DNA of 64,000 bases from Tribonema minus (Eukaryota > Sar > Xanthophyceae > Tribonematales > Tribonemataceae). Positions 12,801 to 27,800 of the stretch are shown piece by piece. Every line of letters begins with the position of its first letter. Within the stretch, counting starts at the first letter, position 1. The notes below the pieces were generated by a model. That model made no database searches. It saw only the letters and a list, made by a program, of their open reading frames with translations, and was not told where the DNA came from. Position numbers and translations under genes: made by a program. The DNA lies in NCBI GenBank assembly GCA_017506865.1, contig JAFCMP010000135.1:496001-560000 (forward strand), written 5' to 3'.

Positions 12801-15800
12801 ACCAAGTAGAAGTAGTGACAAGATGCGCTTTCGTCACTGCTGTCGTGACGAATTGCTCTGTTGCAGACCTCCTGAAAAAGTGCGCACAGTTTACCTTCAT
12901 ACCTTCACGCTGAGTGGAGCAGTGCCATGCAATGCAGGAAATCTGCAGCAGATGTGCACACATTGCTGCTTTAAAAAGCAACTGCCAACTGTATATGGCT
13001 CGAATGCTGTGCACTCATCTGCAGATCTACAAGCTGCCCCTTCTGGAGTACCGTGATGGGGCTGTTGATTGGCGCCAGGGTGATCTGGTGAGCCCGATGT
13101 TGGAGTTGTGGTTGTTTTTGTTACATTCAATTATGCTGGACCGGCACTCATTCCTTACAAACTCTCGCTTACTGCAGGGTGCGGCCATGGTGGATGTGTA
13201 CTTGCTTTGTAACTTTCGCTCAGGCGTGAGAAAGCCGAGCGGATGAATGGAACAGGACGAGTCAAGGTCTTGTCCCAAATAAAGCAGTACAAGGTGCTCA
13301 GAGCCTGCCAAAGTGACTGTAATTGTTGGCGCCTGTCCCTTCACACCAATGAAGGTTAGAAACTGAGTCACTTCAAACTTCAGGCTGCGATACAATGTTA
13401 CAAGAGACAGAGGGCGGTGCTACTGGACTTGAAGTTTTTCTGCAATTTTGGTTGTTGGTATTATGGACAATTTTAAGGGCGCCTCAGTACAGCTGCCCAT
13501 GCCTCACACCTTACGTGCAGACGCGCTTATTTATGAAGCTCGAAAATACAACTGACACGGATGGGCAATGGGTTATGCCATGGCATTCAAACAATTGTTA
13601 AGTCCATGTTGATCGAATGATTGAAGCAAGCCTTGCAACACGACTGTTGTACAGTCAGCGAGTCGTTTCGCACAGTCAAGACTAAACCTGTGCCAGTTTT
13701 TGTTGTCGACACTTCACTTCAAGGTGTCTTGACACCATAGTTTGCTCACAACATTGGCCGCACCGTACTTCTGAACGGCCATGTTTAAAGCTAGGCCGTA
13801 GTCTACAGTGTATGAATATGTACTACACCCGTTGACCGTGCGTGTTGTGTTGGACACCCTGGTTGCACGTCGACTACCTCTTGAAGACTTTTGGCGGCGA
13901 GATGTAAGACTCGGGATGCGGTCACTACAAATTTGTGCAGGCACCTCTCGCTGTGTTGAATCAGGCACGCGTCTGCCAGAGTGTGCTCTACATTTTTGCC
14001 AGCGCATTCTGTGTCCTTGTTGAGAGCTGTTCGCTTTTGTCGCTCTGCGAACCGAGAAGATACTCATTGCACTCTTGTTGTTTACACGTCACGCGAGTCC
14101 TGACAGGCATCGAGTTGCAACATGGACGTGGCAAGCATCACGGCCATCCTCTACTACACTGGGACAGCACTGCCCGAGGTGTTCCGGGTGAGTCGCTGCT
14201 GTACCCATTGCATTGTGAAAGTGAAAGCAACCTCCACCGGGTGTTGTTCATGCGCTGACAGCCATCACGCCAATACCTCAAGTAGTTGCTTTGCAGAGCT
14301 ATCCCAAGGGCCGGCCGGCAGACCACATTCGGAAAGCATGGAATTTGGCTCTTCAGGGGCGCTGTAGAGCATCCTGCCACAACAACAGCAGGCTGGTTAT
14401 TATGTGCAGTGGGGGCCGCAACAACCCCTGAGAGGCTTCCGGTGGTCCTCTGACCGTACTGAGCACTGTCGCAGCCTCGGCGAGAGCCCCCAATCTGCAC
14501 ATGACCTGCATAGTGTGGTGGCATGGCAGCGAGCGCGCGCTCCTCCCCAAGCTGACTTTTTTTCAGTCCGCTCAGGGCGTGGTGTCTGCCTATATAAATT
14601 CCAGATCTTTACCTCCTTGTTTCGCCAACAGTTTGCACTTTCGCAGCTCACCTGCAGCTGCACCGCATGCGCCTTGCACCCTCCTGATTGCGCTTTTGAA
14701 CCGCAGCAGGCCGCACCTAGGCCAGTGCACCCCTGCCAAAGCCGCTGCGTGCAAACAGGCATTCCTTGATGGTGCAGGCTGCAGTGACTTGTCAAGGCTT
14801 AAACCAGCGTGCCTGCCCCTAGGCCCACCCGTGCGCTATCCGTTAACGTGTGGCGTGGACACTGACAGCTCGGCGACCACAGTGCATGTGCCACCCTCCG
14901 CTGTGCCGGCTTATGTCATTTGTCAGTGCTCCGCATGCATACGCACGATGGAGGTGTATTGAAACTGCAAGCTTGCTTTGATGGACGCCACTGCACACGA
15001 GAGGCCGGCAGCTGAGCCGCGATATACTGTGGGCGTGGCTAGCACAGGTCAAGATTGGCTCAGACTCAATAATCTCCCTCATCAGTTCCGTCAACGTACG
15101 AGTATTTTCCTCTGAACTATTCCGACTGCTGTTCACTGCTGCGCTCGCAGAACACGGTTTTCTTCAGCGACTACACGAAGCAGTGCACATATTACCTGGA
15201 GAAGAATCCAGATGGCTCCATCAACTGGGCCAAGGTCAGTGAGGCGGCAGTGACCGCAGCTTTCGCTGCTTGAAATTTGCAGCATTGTAGAGTCATAAAC
15301 TCACCTCATACACAGAAGGTTGGCCAGTCGGCACCCAGCGCATACATCACAGGACAGCGTCGAGCAGCTGCCTTGGCGAGGAGGGGTGCAGGATGATGGC
15401 AGGCCATTCAGGGGTGTGGTAGTGCTTTACCGACAGGTTACCTACCCAGGGCATTAGGAGTGCTGGGCTCTGTAGCAGCAGCAGTCTCCAAGCTGCGGGG
15501 GCGCAGTGCAGGTTATAACATGTAAGAAGTTGATCCTTCATGAACTGTGAATAATTACATCCTACTGTATACGATTTGACTGCAGAGGAACACACGGCCT
15601 CTTCTGGGCTTTTTATCATGATTTTAAATGCAAAGAAGCGCATGTGTACCCCAGCTATACATATAGTGGTGGTGCTAAAGTAATGCTGTTTAAATCTGGC
15701 GTCAGTGCTCCGCAAGCCCGTGACTGTGCCCTCTCTTGTTGGGCCAAACGCATTTCACTGAACAAGTGTCTATGAGCTGCTGCTTCAGGGCAGTCATTTT

Positions 15801-18800
15801 TACTTCTGCTGGTGATGCCAGCACTGTTTCGCAGTCTGTGTGGACTGCTTGTGTCAGGTTTTAGCCTGTAGTTAGCTGCAACTGGTTTGTCAATGCCACG
15901 CTGCAAACGCTGTGTTGCGTCCAGCTCAGTGTCTGTTGTGCTCTGTCCCCCGCCCCCCCCCCCCCCCCCCGCCCCGCGCGCAGCCACGGGTGCTCTTGAC
16001 AAAGAACGGCTTTACCCATCTCACGGTCAGTGACGGTTGGACACATCAAGAGCAGAGCATGCGTGCCCGCATGCATGTGGGCTCAGCTTGTGTGGTTGTT
16101 GAAGTTTGCTTGATGAAGTTTGCTGTGGTGCACGACATTGCGGTGCTCGTGACGCAATCCAAATTTATTGTGTACGTTCACAGCAGCGCACTTTGAAGCA
16201 GTTGTCCAGATGATGATGTGGTTATAACGTGGTGATTACAGTCCAGTTCAACAACGGCCATGTGTTGCGCCCCCCCCCCCCGCTCTGCGAAGCGCAAGCG
16301 GACAACGGCGGTCGATGCAGTGCCTGTGCCTCAGATCGCTTCACGTTTTGGTTTCTGTCACCTTGAAAGGCCATTTGCGAAGCCGTGCACAAGTTGGTGG
16401 CATTGACTGTTGCTACATCGCCCTGGCATTAGTCTCACATGCAGCAGTTGCGAGCACATGCACCCAGAGACTCTCGCGGAATGCGATGGAGTGCAGTTGA
16501 AGTACATCTATGAAAATATCTGCGACGCAGGTATCTGAGAGGCATTGCCGAGTTTGCCTGCCCACATTGCCTGGCGCGACTCCCGTCATGGAGCTCTCAC
16601 ATCCGCCAAAGCATCAGCGCAACAGCACAGAGACCAGTCAAGGTCGAGCAGTCAGGGTCTTACATGTTTCTTTGATCTCACTGGTAACGCGGTCGCAGAC
16701 TGGCCCCGATGGTTTCATCTACGGAACCGATTTTGACAATGCGCGCACCACGCGCATCTCATACCAGAGTGGACTGACAGCAGGCAAGTGCATGGTGCCA
16801 CTGCATCTCCTGTGCATAATGTGCGACTGCTAGCAAGGTGCACCCATTTGTTTTGTGAATCTCCAGCAGCTTCCCTACTTGCCTCACCTTGCATCGGCCC
16901 TTGTTCATGTACAGCTTTGTTGAGAACACCGGGTATGTAGCAGCGGCGTGATGTGACAAAGCCCCCATGTGCTCACTTCTGCATTGTGTGACAAAGGGCA
17001 GGCTGCTCGCACCGAACATCCATGTTGAACTACAGCGCACAACAGTACAAACATGACTGCACAGCCGACCTTCACCACAGCTACATTTCACATACTTGTC
17101 TTTTCAATACCACAACATATATGAATATGTAGACGCAGTGCAGGGGAGGACAACCAGACATACCACAGACAGCACGCGGGCGCCAGCGTAGGCGCCACTT
17201 CGGATCCGAACAACAGACAGTAACAAGTCCTCGACAATGCAGCAAAACTACTTTGAAGTATGCTGTAAGAAATGACTGCTGTCCATTACATACATGTGGG
17301 TTAACAAATTTGGTAAACCTGCCGATTTGTGCCCCCCCGCTTGCTGCTGCAGCGCCCACGGCGACGCCGACCAAGGCTCCGCCGCTCCCGTCAAACTACT
17401 TCAAGTTTAAGGACAATGGACAGTGCAAGCCGAACTTGCCTGAACTGGAGTGGACTTCAACAGGCTGCGAGTACGTGTTGTGCTTAGCTTTTACATTTTA
17501 AAAGAATGAGTAAAATGGATGAGTAGAGGAAGCTGGACTGGCTTTGACTAACAGCTTGCGGGGAGCTGCATGCACTTTTTCATAGTGAATCTGCTCGGAA
17601 ATGTGCCCGAAGAATGTGCAAGACATTATGAACATCAAAGCCCTGCGAGTACCGCATATGCTTGTGATGCAAACATCAAGCAAGAAGACCGCTGATGAAG
17701 CAAGGCTAGCGTCGAGTACCTGATGCTCAAGCTGATGCCTGCAAGCATACTGTTGGGGCCTGTCAGCCGCGTCTGCTTGTGATCTTGCGCAACTAAATAG
17801 CCCCTGTCTGACGAATCTCACGGTCCTGTTCCCTGGGTTGGCTGCGCGTGGATGACTGACGATTGCCTTCTCATTGACGACCAGCGTGCATGCTTGCGTA
17901 GCGCAGCAGAATCGAGACGCTGCATAACATTGCAATGAATGCAAGTGTTGTAGGATGGTCAGGGGCAGAACTAGGTTCTGAGGATTAAACGTGCAGCAGA
18001 ACTGCCTAAGTAGGTTTGTTGTACAACGAGAAAGGAGCTAGCAGTGGGTACAAGACGTGTGCACTGCGCCACACAATCTCACCATAGCTCTACGCAGACA
18101 TGCTTGGGGTTATGGTTGGCTTTAGGAATAGAGGTGGGACTTCAAATAGGGCTAGGACTAGGGTTAACCAGTTAGAGTAAGATTTGTTGTTGCGCGTGTG
18201 CACTGCAGATGTAGACGCTTCTGCAAAGTGCCCCTTTCTTTGATGGTGTTGAGCCCACCATGACTGCTCACAATGCGCTCCCCTTTCGACGGTGCCCTGC
18301 CTTCAGGTGCGTGGTTCGAAGCCTTTGTTGCGCACTGTGCGTCAATTAATGCAGAGTCCCTGAATTGTGTCATGCAAACTGCCCTCTAGTTGACCGTATC
18401 TGGTGTCTAATACGAACACAGGAAAAGGCTTTTGACTGTCGCTTGCATTGCGTGTGCCTCCTGCAGCGCCGGCTACAAGTGCGCAAACCTCAGCTTTGAT
18501 GTGGTGGAGTACACCAATTCGTACGGCACAACCAGGTAATCAGGCGCACGTAACAAATAGCCACGCAATCCCTGCCGTCGGTGTAGCCATTCTCAGTCAC
18601 GACGCTGCAAATGCCATTCTTTGCGGTACGCTGATGCATGCGCCAGGTCCATTTGAATACCCGTACATGCACTCAACAGAAGCGCTGCAGTTGGTGTAGC
18701 CGTCCTGAGCCGCACAGCGCTGCAGATGCCATACTTGATGGTACGCTGACCTGCCTGCATGCGCAAGCGCCAACTTAACACCCCTACACTGTTCCCCTAA

Positions 18801-21800
18801 GGGCAATGCGACAATTGCAAGGCCCTCAAGGCTGCTGCTGCAACCCACTTGCCAGACCGTTGCCAGTGATTTCATCTCTGACATCTTGTCGCTATCCATA
18901 AGGATGAACACACTTGCGCTGCACCAAGTGCAGGACGCTGCAGATACGCTGTCGATTTGCACTACAGAGGTAGTGCTCAAAATGTTTTGAATACCCATCA
19001 TTTGCTGCCAGGCGCTGCCGGCTTTGCGCCCTTTATCGAGAGCCAACGTAAATGTATGCTCAACCCCATTCATGCTGCTGGCCTTGTGTGACCTGGCTGG
19101 TTGTACATGGTGAGGGGTTCTGAGAAGATGTGTGCAGTTATGGCAATTGAAAAACGCTTCCGAAATGTGCATCCAATCAGGAGCACATTTACATCCAATG
19201 AGCATGCTCGACCGAAGCCAATAAGGAGCACATTTCCATCCAATGAGCATGCTCGACAGAAGCCAGTATTTCTGCGCCACACGCAGGATCTGTACAGTAT
19301 TGCAGCTGTGTGAGATTGGAGTACACGTGAGGCAATTGGCTTTCTGGCTGAAAATGTCTGACCAGGTAGAGCGCGTACCTCTTGGTATAGTTCCCCTGCA
19401 AGGCAACTGGAGATCTGATTGAGTAAGTCTGACCAGCCAGTGCGAGTACGTTCTGGTATACTTCGAAGTAGCAAGAGTGCCCCCTTTCGCAACAGCTGCA
19501 GATGCCGTCGTAGAGCGCTGCACTCTAATGCTCGCATCAAACTGGCTTCAGACGCACCTGCTTACCCAATACTGAGTCTGACAGTGTCTCCCCATGCGTG
19601 CGTGCACACAGGACCCGCGCCTTCAACCTGTACAATCCCACCATACGAATGAAGGCCTGCGGTGAGTGCTCAGCGGTTTTGCAGTGCGCGTGTGCACTCC
19701 CCCCCTTCCCCATGCACCCACCCACCCACCCCCTTCCTGCTCCACTTTGTTGCTAGTCTGGCGTGCTTCATTTGCGTTCTCGAATGCTCTGGATGTACTG
19801 GGCAGAGTGCACAGCAGTGTTCTTGTTTTGAATGCACAATCTTCAAGTGCCTTGACTGAGATGACAGCATCCTAGGTTGCCCCTGTTTGCCACTCCCAGG
19901 TATTGTTGGAGTTGGTCTTCTTTTCGTCGTGAACACTGGCATGTCAGCAAGGCTGATGGCTGCCACCCCTTCTGAGGGGCCCTCGCCCTTCCCGGAAGTC
20001 TGTGCTGCCGCGCCGTTTCTGACAACGTTTTTCTCCTCTCTGCAGGGAAGTACCTGATAACCCTCACAAACGACCTTGCTGCGGGGTGGGGTGACCCGAC
20101 GGGCGCCATCAACACCCTCCGAGATCCTCAGGTGCAGACCGAGCGCTGCAGACATCTCATCATCGTTAGCAATGTCGCAGCATGTCATTTTTGACGGCCT
20201 TAAGGTCGCCTAGGAAAATAGAACTGGCGATTGGTTGGCCGCTGCGTGGAGGCGTCATGCGCACTTTCTGCTGAGACGACTGGTGATGAGAGGCCTAAGT
20301 AGGCTGGGTACATTGCAGATCAGCGGTGTGCGTGACCATCGTGGCAGTTGCTGCTTGCGCCCCAAGACCCTACTGACAGCAGGCATTCAAGCAGCTGTGT
20401 TAATGCCGGCCACCTTCATTCGCTCTAGTTTCACACTTTGCAACGCTGGCGCACTCTGCGATTTCAGATCAACCGCAGTGTGCATCTAGGCCGTGTGCTG
20501 CATTTCTGCTGTGCGTTGGTTGCCCCCCCCCCCCCCCCCTCCTCACACCATCATCAAGCGCAACAGTGGGAGCGCGGCTGTTGAATCGCATTCTGCAGTC
20601 ATACTCTGTGGCGTGCTGCTGGGTGCCCTCGCATACTTTATGTAGTTGTTTGCCTTTTGCATTTGTGCACATCAGCTGAGTTGGTCAAACAAGACTTCTA
20701 GTAAAGGCGGAATGAGCGTCTTTGCACGGGAACTCAGAGTGTTGCACCTCAAAAAGGCCAAGCCAGACACGAATGTGTTGCTGCGTGCCGCGCAACCTAC
20801 CTACCCTATCCCTAACGCCAACCCTCGCCCTGCCCCCACAGCGTACCAACCTGCACGTGCACGGCCTGCACATCAGCGGCAACGGCGCGGTTGACAACGT
20901 GGTTGACGTGCAGCTTTCGCCGGGGGGGGGACACCTGTAAGTGGTGCGACGGTCAGCCTTGCCCTGCCTTTTTACACCAACAGAACCGGTTCGATTGACT
21001 GGTGCTGGCGCCTTGATCTCAGACCGAGATTCACTGTTTGAATCAGGCTCGCTGTCCAATTCGCTGTCCACCATGCCTGAGTCAATGCATGCACCGATTT
21101 CTGAGTCATTGTGCGAGTCTAAGTCACGCTCTGAGTCGACCGAGTCAGAGAGTTTCAACACTGCGCTCCCATCACGTTGCACTCCGCGTGCTGACACATG
21201 AGCGAGCGTTGAGGTGGCGATTCGGCATGTCCATGCACAACGCCGAAGCCGATCTGGTGCTTCAGGACTTGCAGTACTTCATGCTATCCGAGCTTATGAT
21301 TGTGAATGGCGGCCTACTATCGTCTGACGCCTTGATTCAGCCAAATATTGCACAGCGATTCATGACGATAGATGCAGTGAGCCAGCGCCTGACAGCACCA
21401 TGCACAGAGGCAGAGCTGGTACCTCAGACACACCTTTATTTCTGCTTCAGTTTTGGGCGCTAACCTGGCCGTCCGCGCCCCCTTGCCGCAGGTACAAGTA
21501 CGAGATACCCTGCGACCACGCGAGCGGGCTGCACTTCTACCACACGCACCACCACGGATCTGCGTCAGTGCAGGTGAGGGATTGACTTGGTGTAGCGTCA
21601 CCTGTTGCTGCACCTCGCACCTCACCTGCAGCGCAGGGGAGCGGCACCTGGACGTCGCATGAGTAAGATCACTGCTGAGTCCGGCGACCAGGACAGCCAC
21701 ACGCTCCCGGTTGGTGTTTGTTTGACCTGCCTGATGCCTACAGCCTTTCTGAGGCTTTTTTTGTGATGTCGACATCTGATCATGGCTCATCGTAGCAGGC

Positions 21801-24800
21801 CCGGCACGGCACCACTTTACAGCCCCTTGTCTTCACTGCAGCCGCGCAGGCGTACAGTAGCAGGCAAAAACAACGAGGTCTAGTGATTGTTGCTGTAAGT
21901 CACCTCTCTGCGCACGTGTATTGCCACTAGCAGAAAGCAAGGATTACAAACTGCGTCGGAAGGAGCAGGTGGTCAACTCGTGTTCTTTGACCTTACAGTA
22001 GTGCGCAACCACTCGCATCAGCATTACGGCTCCTTCTTGGTAAACATGCGAGGCTGTTGAGCGTCAGGGGGTACAGGCAAGGTGTCCAGGTATCTGACGA
22101 TGATGGCTTCAGTCGCGATTGGGGTCAGAGGTAGGGCGGGGGGTTAGAGCTGCTGCAGGGCTGTTTAAATCCTGTTGCTTCATTTTTTGCAGCAGTAGCA
22201 CGCGTCAGCAATTGTAGCTCATCTAAGCATGGTTCACAATGCCGTGTAGTCACGGCGGCTTAGCCTGCTGCCCAATCTAGTGTTTATGCCGTGGCAATAA
22301 AGCTGAAGGATTCTCTCTCTGGTGAAGCATTGTGCCACACTCTTCAGGATGAACAACTTTTTTGCGACGCATGCACGTGCCATGTTTGGTAGTGCCGCAA
22401 CGTGCAAATGCTGGACGCTGCTTGCGCCCTTCACAGTGATTTGGCTGTTGTGTGACCACCGGTTGTGCGTGGTCCGACTCGCATGATACTCAATCAGGCA
22501 GCGCGCAGGAACTCTCACACTATGCAAGTCTATCGTGCGTCCCCCATCGCGTCGCCTGTCTTATCACCTCAGTGCGTCTGCACACGCGTAATTTGATTTT
22601 CATCTCCGTAACATGCTCGCAGGCCGGCGGCGGCGCTGTTGGGCTGATTGTGATTGAGGACAACCCACAGGTGAGGCCGCTTGACTGCGCTGACCTACAG
22701 AATTTGAACCTGAATTACGCTCGCCTGTGTCAACCCTGTTGTGTGAGGAACACGATACGGTGCTGCGCTGATGCACATTGATGACGCTGCCATGTCGCAC
22801 ACGATACGGTGCTGCGCTGATGCACATTGATGACGCTGCCATGTCGCACACGCCAGCCGTGCCCGCTGAGCAATTGCAGTGTGGCGCCGCACATTCCGCA
22901 GTGTGCACAGGGTCAGCAGCTGCATCTTGAAGTTGCGCTCATAGCTGCGCCTGCCTTGGGGGGGGGGCTTTGCAAGAATTTCAAGGAGGAAGTAAACAAA
23001 AATCTGTGAGGGCTTGGTGTGTTGTTGACGCTGTGCCCCCCCCCCCCTGCCCCCTGCGTGGCTGCAGTTTGAAGGCACGCTGCCGGGCTGGTTGAACGGC
23101 ATGCCGGAGCGTCACCTGCTGATTGAAGTTGTGGAGCCGGAGGCCGTCAGGTTAGTTATCTGGGCCTGCGAGGCAACGCGTGGCTTCATCAAGTGCAGAC
23201 TGGGAGAGCATTACTTGGGCGTCGTGCAGTTCCTTGCTTCATTGACAGCATGCGGAGGCAGGACGAGCGCGCAGTCTTGGTGGAGCTACGCCCGCCCTGA
23301 GTCACAAGTCACTCACCAACCATACTGTCACTTGCAGGTGTCAACTTCTAGGACTGTTATACTCACATCAATCCGATGTAGTTTCCTTGTGAGTTGCGTA
23401 GTGCCATTGCCCTGAAACCCCCAGGAAAAGTTCTAGGTGAGCAGCATGTCAGTTGCAGGCGAGCCAGATTTGCACAACCACATTTGCATCGCAGGTATGC
23501 GTCCTCTTTATATCTCTTGTCTGCGGCACTGAGTAATTCTTTCTTTGATTATCTCCTGCAACACCAACTGCCAGGGCGCTGCTCCCAGGGATGTTAACGA
23601 CGTGAAGAACACCCGCATATGTTGTTGTCTGCGAGTGCTGAGAAGTATCACAGCATTTGACTGCTTAGCGTTGCTGCAAAGCGCAGGTATATGAAGTGCA
23701 TGCAGGGTTGTGATGTTCACGCACTTTAGGGTTTCCAATGCAAACAGCATGCAGTTATGAACTGTTCAGGCTGCCTCGTGCCACCAAGAGCTTGCAATTG
23801 CAGGTGCATTTTGTACGTGCATGTCAGACGGCGTGCACCAGCGTCGGCACGCTTGCATCAGCGTGTACTGTGTCAGGTAGTACACCCCTGTACTGGCGTA
23901 CCCATGTTGGCTTACTCAAACATCACGTGCACAGCTCAAAACTCGCCGCTCTCGATGCTCTCCAAACTTGCACAACGCAGGGGCTACGCCAAGGACATGA
24001 GTGACACGGTTTACACCAGCACAGCTACGAAGGATCACTATCTGATCAACAAGTGCACCAGCGTCAGTGTCACGGTGAGCGATGTGCTGCTGGCGGTGCG
24101 GTGTGCTGCACTTCAATGTGACATGCCAATCAAAATGCGTAAAGTCCCCGTAGTGCGAAGTCAAGCCATCACCACTCACCATGAACCCTTCTCAGGAGTA
24201 AAGGTAGACCTAAGACCTGTGTTAGTCCCCCATTCCCCTCCCCACAACCTGCTGCGGCCGGCACGGGCACCTCCATGCATGCACACGCCTTCAAGCATGT
24301 AATCATTGTTGGCGCCGCGATGCCTATGCCCCCGCCCCCCCCTTTATACATACATACATGCTACGTAGTACATACACTCCCCGCCCCTCACCCCCCACAT
24401 AACATGCCCCCCCCCCCCCCCCCCCCCACGCCTGCATCAATGCGTGGCGCACTCACAGGCTCCCGCCGGGCGCTGGACGCGGCTGCGCATGCTGCACGTC
24501 GGCGGCGCGCTCAACGCCAAGATGCGCATCGGCGGCGGCGGCAGCAGCGCGGCGGCGTGCGCGGTGGGGCTCGTGGCCAAGGACGGCGTCTACGTGTCGC
24601 ACGTGCCGCGCGCGCTCGCCACGCGCGAGGTGTTCTTCTCCGTCGCCAGCAGGGCGGACGTCGTCGTCAGGTGCGGCGGCAACGACGCGCATCGCTTCTG
24701 GATGCGCAGTGGCATGCCTTCTGACGTTGTCAGCATCAGCGGCGGCGTGTGGCGGCGGGCTGCTTGTCAGGACTGCTGCCCAAGCGCAGGGCATCTGTGT

Positions 24801-27800
24801 CTCAGGGATTGTCAATGACCTGGCGCTACGGTTATGGCTAGACGCGCCCGGTCTTGCACACTCTGCTCGCCTGTCCGTATGCTGTACAGGCGTCCGACGC
24901 CAGTGACATAGCCCCTCTCGAGCCTTCCGCTCGATTGCAGTGGGATCCCATGCGGCCAGCGAGTCCCTTCTGAGCGCAAATTATCAACACAGGACGTTGT
25001 GCGCACACACCATGATTCTTATTGGCAAGCGTTACACCATCACTCGCTCAACAAGGCACTGAGCACGATGTTGTGTGTGCGTTCCGCAGGTGCTCCACAC
25101 CGGGGACGTATCCGCTCCAAATCCTGCGGCTGGATCCCAGCGGAGGGGGCGCTTGGACCGACATCGGATCCCTCGCGATCACGAAAGCAGACGCGGTGAG
25201 ATGCATAGCGTGCCAGCACTCGATGGCTGATGCTCTGCAGCGCTCAAGCATCTTGATCATCATCTGCACTCTGTACCCCATGCTGATTGGCTCAGCTTCT
25301 GGCGAACTACTTGAAGTTCTTGACTGGGGTTGGCATAAAGCCCAGAGCGTTGCTGCGCTGGCTCTTCTGCACACCTGCCAGGCAGTGCAGCCCTATATGG
25401 ACACAAACAAGAATCGAACAGTAGTGACAAACACAACTGCTTGATATACATCGCTTGCTGTACACGAGCACTGTGTGCGCTCGCAACGGGGACAGCGCAG
25501 TGACTGAGTGACCTGCCCTGCTGAGACGAGTTGCAGGTGGTATTAGGGCTAGGGTCAGGATTTGGTTGATTCAGCTCTGTGCCACTGCCTTGCTGGCGCC
25601 ATACACGCCCTTGCAGGGTTTATGTTTGTGACATTGCCAATTCAATGGTCGCATGTGTAACGTTGTGCTGCCTGGCACGCAATGGGCTAGGCTCCTCTCA
25701 CAGCTTATGTGGGTGAATGCTGCCAACTAGTTCATCTAGCTGACTGAACCCGTGTCCTTTGCCTGTTCAGGTTCCTGGCCCGTATGGAATCGCGCCGCTG
25801 CCGACATGGAGACCTTGCAGGTGAGGACCAGCTCTTGCAGTGATTGTGATGACCGCAACGATAAGTAGCTGCACGCATTGCAAGAGGACCCTGACAAGTA
25901 TGCTCACAACAACCTGTCACAGTTGGTCACATTGTTGCTACATGCATAAGTTTACCTGGTATTGAAATACGCGTTGCACCCATGTGATTGTGAAACTGGT
26001 CTTTGCTGGACCAGCGGTCCAGCTGCTGGGAACTTTTTTAGTGTGCTGCAAGGTTCCCCTGCTGTACGATGGAATCATTAAAATGCCTACATGATGGAAG
26101 TCAGAGCTGAGGATATGGGAAATTGCTGCCCAGGCTGCAGGATGTGACCTTCAACATGCAATGCGTGACCGCAGAACCAACAGCCAAACATTTGCGGGTG
26201 GCTGATTTACACCCGTACGTGTACGCACTGGCAGCGGCATGTTGCTTGGCAGTATGATGTAGGGCCACTACGCGCATGGTCGCCAAACATACAGAAGCTG
26301 AGCTCAGCATATGCGGGGGGGCCGGGGGGGGGGGGGGCTTCAATCAAGATCGCACAACAGCGCAGGAGGTGAACACAGTACCGCCATGCCGCTACTTAAG
26401 CCAGCCGGTCACCTAATTAAAAGAGGCATTTGTATACGTCTGACAAGCAAATCGAATGACGCCTTGGTATCCCCAGGCTTATATTGAGCTGACCTCTATA
26501 TGCCATTCTTACGAGCCACACAACTGTTTGCAGCGCAGTACAGAAACGGCGTTTTAGTTCAAGTTGTTGTTGAGTTTTGCATGTTTTTTCCGGCGGCTCC
26601 TGCGTACGAAGAAACAGGCTCAGAAGTGGGCTGCAGACGTTGGAGCGCAGCGTTGCATCACAAATATCTCCAAGAGGGCGCCCTGAGCCTCTCGTGCAGG
26701 CAGCAACAGCAACTTCAGTTCAGCGCGCAGGCAGCTACACGCACAAGCTTGTTGCACACCAACTGGGGGGTCAGCTTTTATTGAATCCAGCGAATGTATT
26801 ACCTAGGCTTTGATAGTTTTGGGCCCAAATATCACTTTGATTAGGTGTCCGTCCGGCTTAACTAGCGACATGACGGTAACTGTCGACATCCGCTGACGTG
26901 CCCCCCCCGCTGTGTCCCCTCTGCCACAGGCCTGCATACCTCCAGAGCCTGCTCCTCGAACCGGTGCCCACCGCCAACCAGTACAGTGTCCTCATGCAGA
27001 CGGGCGTGAACGGCGCGCTGTACTCCGAGGGTACAGTGCTCAAGCAAGTGCACTTGGGCCAGACGTACGAGTGGCAGCTGGAGAACACCATCACGCACCC
27101 GTGGCACATGCACGTCAACCACATGCAGGCAAGCGTTGCAGGCGAATCCTGCGGGATGAATTGCTGCCGTGGTCAGCGAGCGAAGCGCAGCAATGATGAG
27201 CGTCAGCTTTATATATTGTAGACACTTTGAGCAACAGCGCTGAAAGTATAATAAGTTATGGACTTTTGGTAGCAATTATGAGTGTCAGCTGCATGCTGTG
27301 GACACGCAGCTGTCATGTGCAGGCGCACTGCTCTCGTTGGGGATATGCCCCTGCTTGCTGTGCACTGGCGCGCTCTGCGATGCAGATCAGATCTGCGGGT
27401 TCACACACTCTGCATCAAACTCAACATGTGTGATGGCTTTGTGCAACAACTGGCGCTGATCAACATCCACGCCTACTTGCTTCGTGCGGTGATGTCGCGT
27501 TCACTACCCCTCAGGTTGTGACAACTTCTGGTGTTCCAGAGTACCCCGGCTGGCACGTTGCTGGTGACTGGGTCGACACCTACTCAGGTGAGGATGACAG
27601 CTGCATGTCAGTGAAATGCTTGAAGTAGCTGTGGGAGGCATACGTGACGTTCACTGCTGCATGCTGCATGTGCAACTTACGCCCATTGCCAGGGAACCAC
27701 TAAAAGCTTTCCCACAACTCTTACAATCCTGCAAGTTTCTCGTAAGGTTACAAGGAGGTACTTCAGAAGTATTCTTTAGTTGTTTATGCACAGTTATATG

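Noticed and set aside
18110-18175. Possible telomere tract (GGGCTAGGACTAGGGTTAACC)
   Set aside because: Too few and too degenerate units to call on its own; mentioned only with the better tract at 47641.
20685-21197. Minus-strand ORF rich in Asp-Ser-Glu repeats (DSELDSEPDSNSESRSE)
   Set aside because: It overlaps exon 20842-20936 and its intron on the opposite strand. The repeats come from GAGTC/GACTC low-complexity DNA, and no start or splice context was seen.
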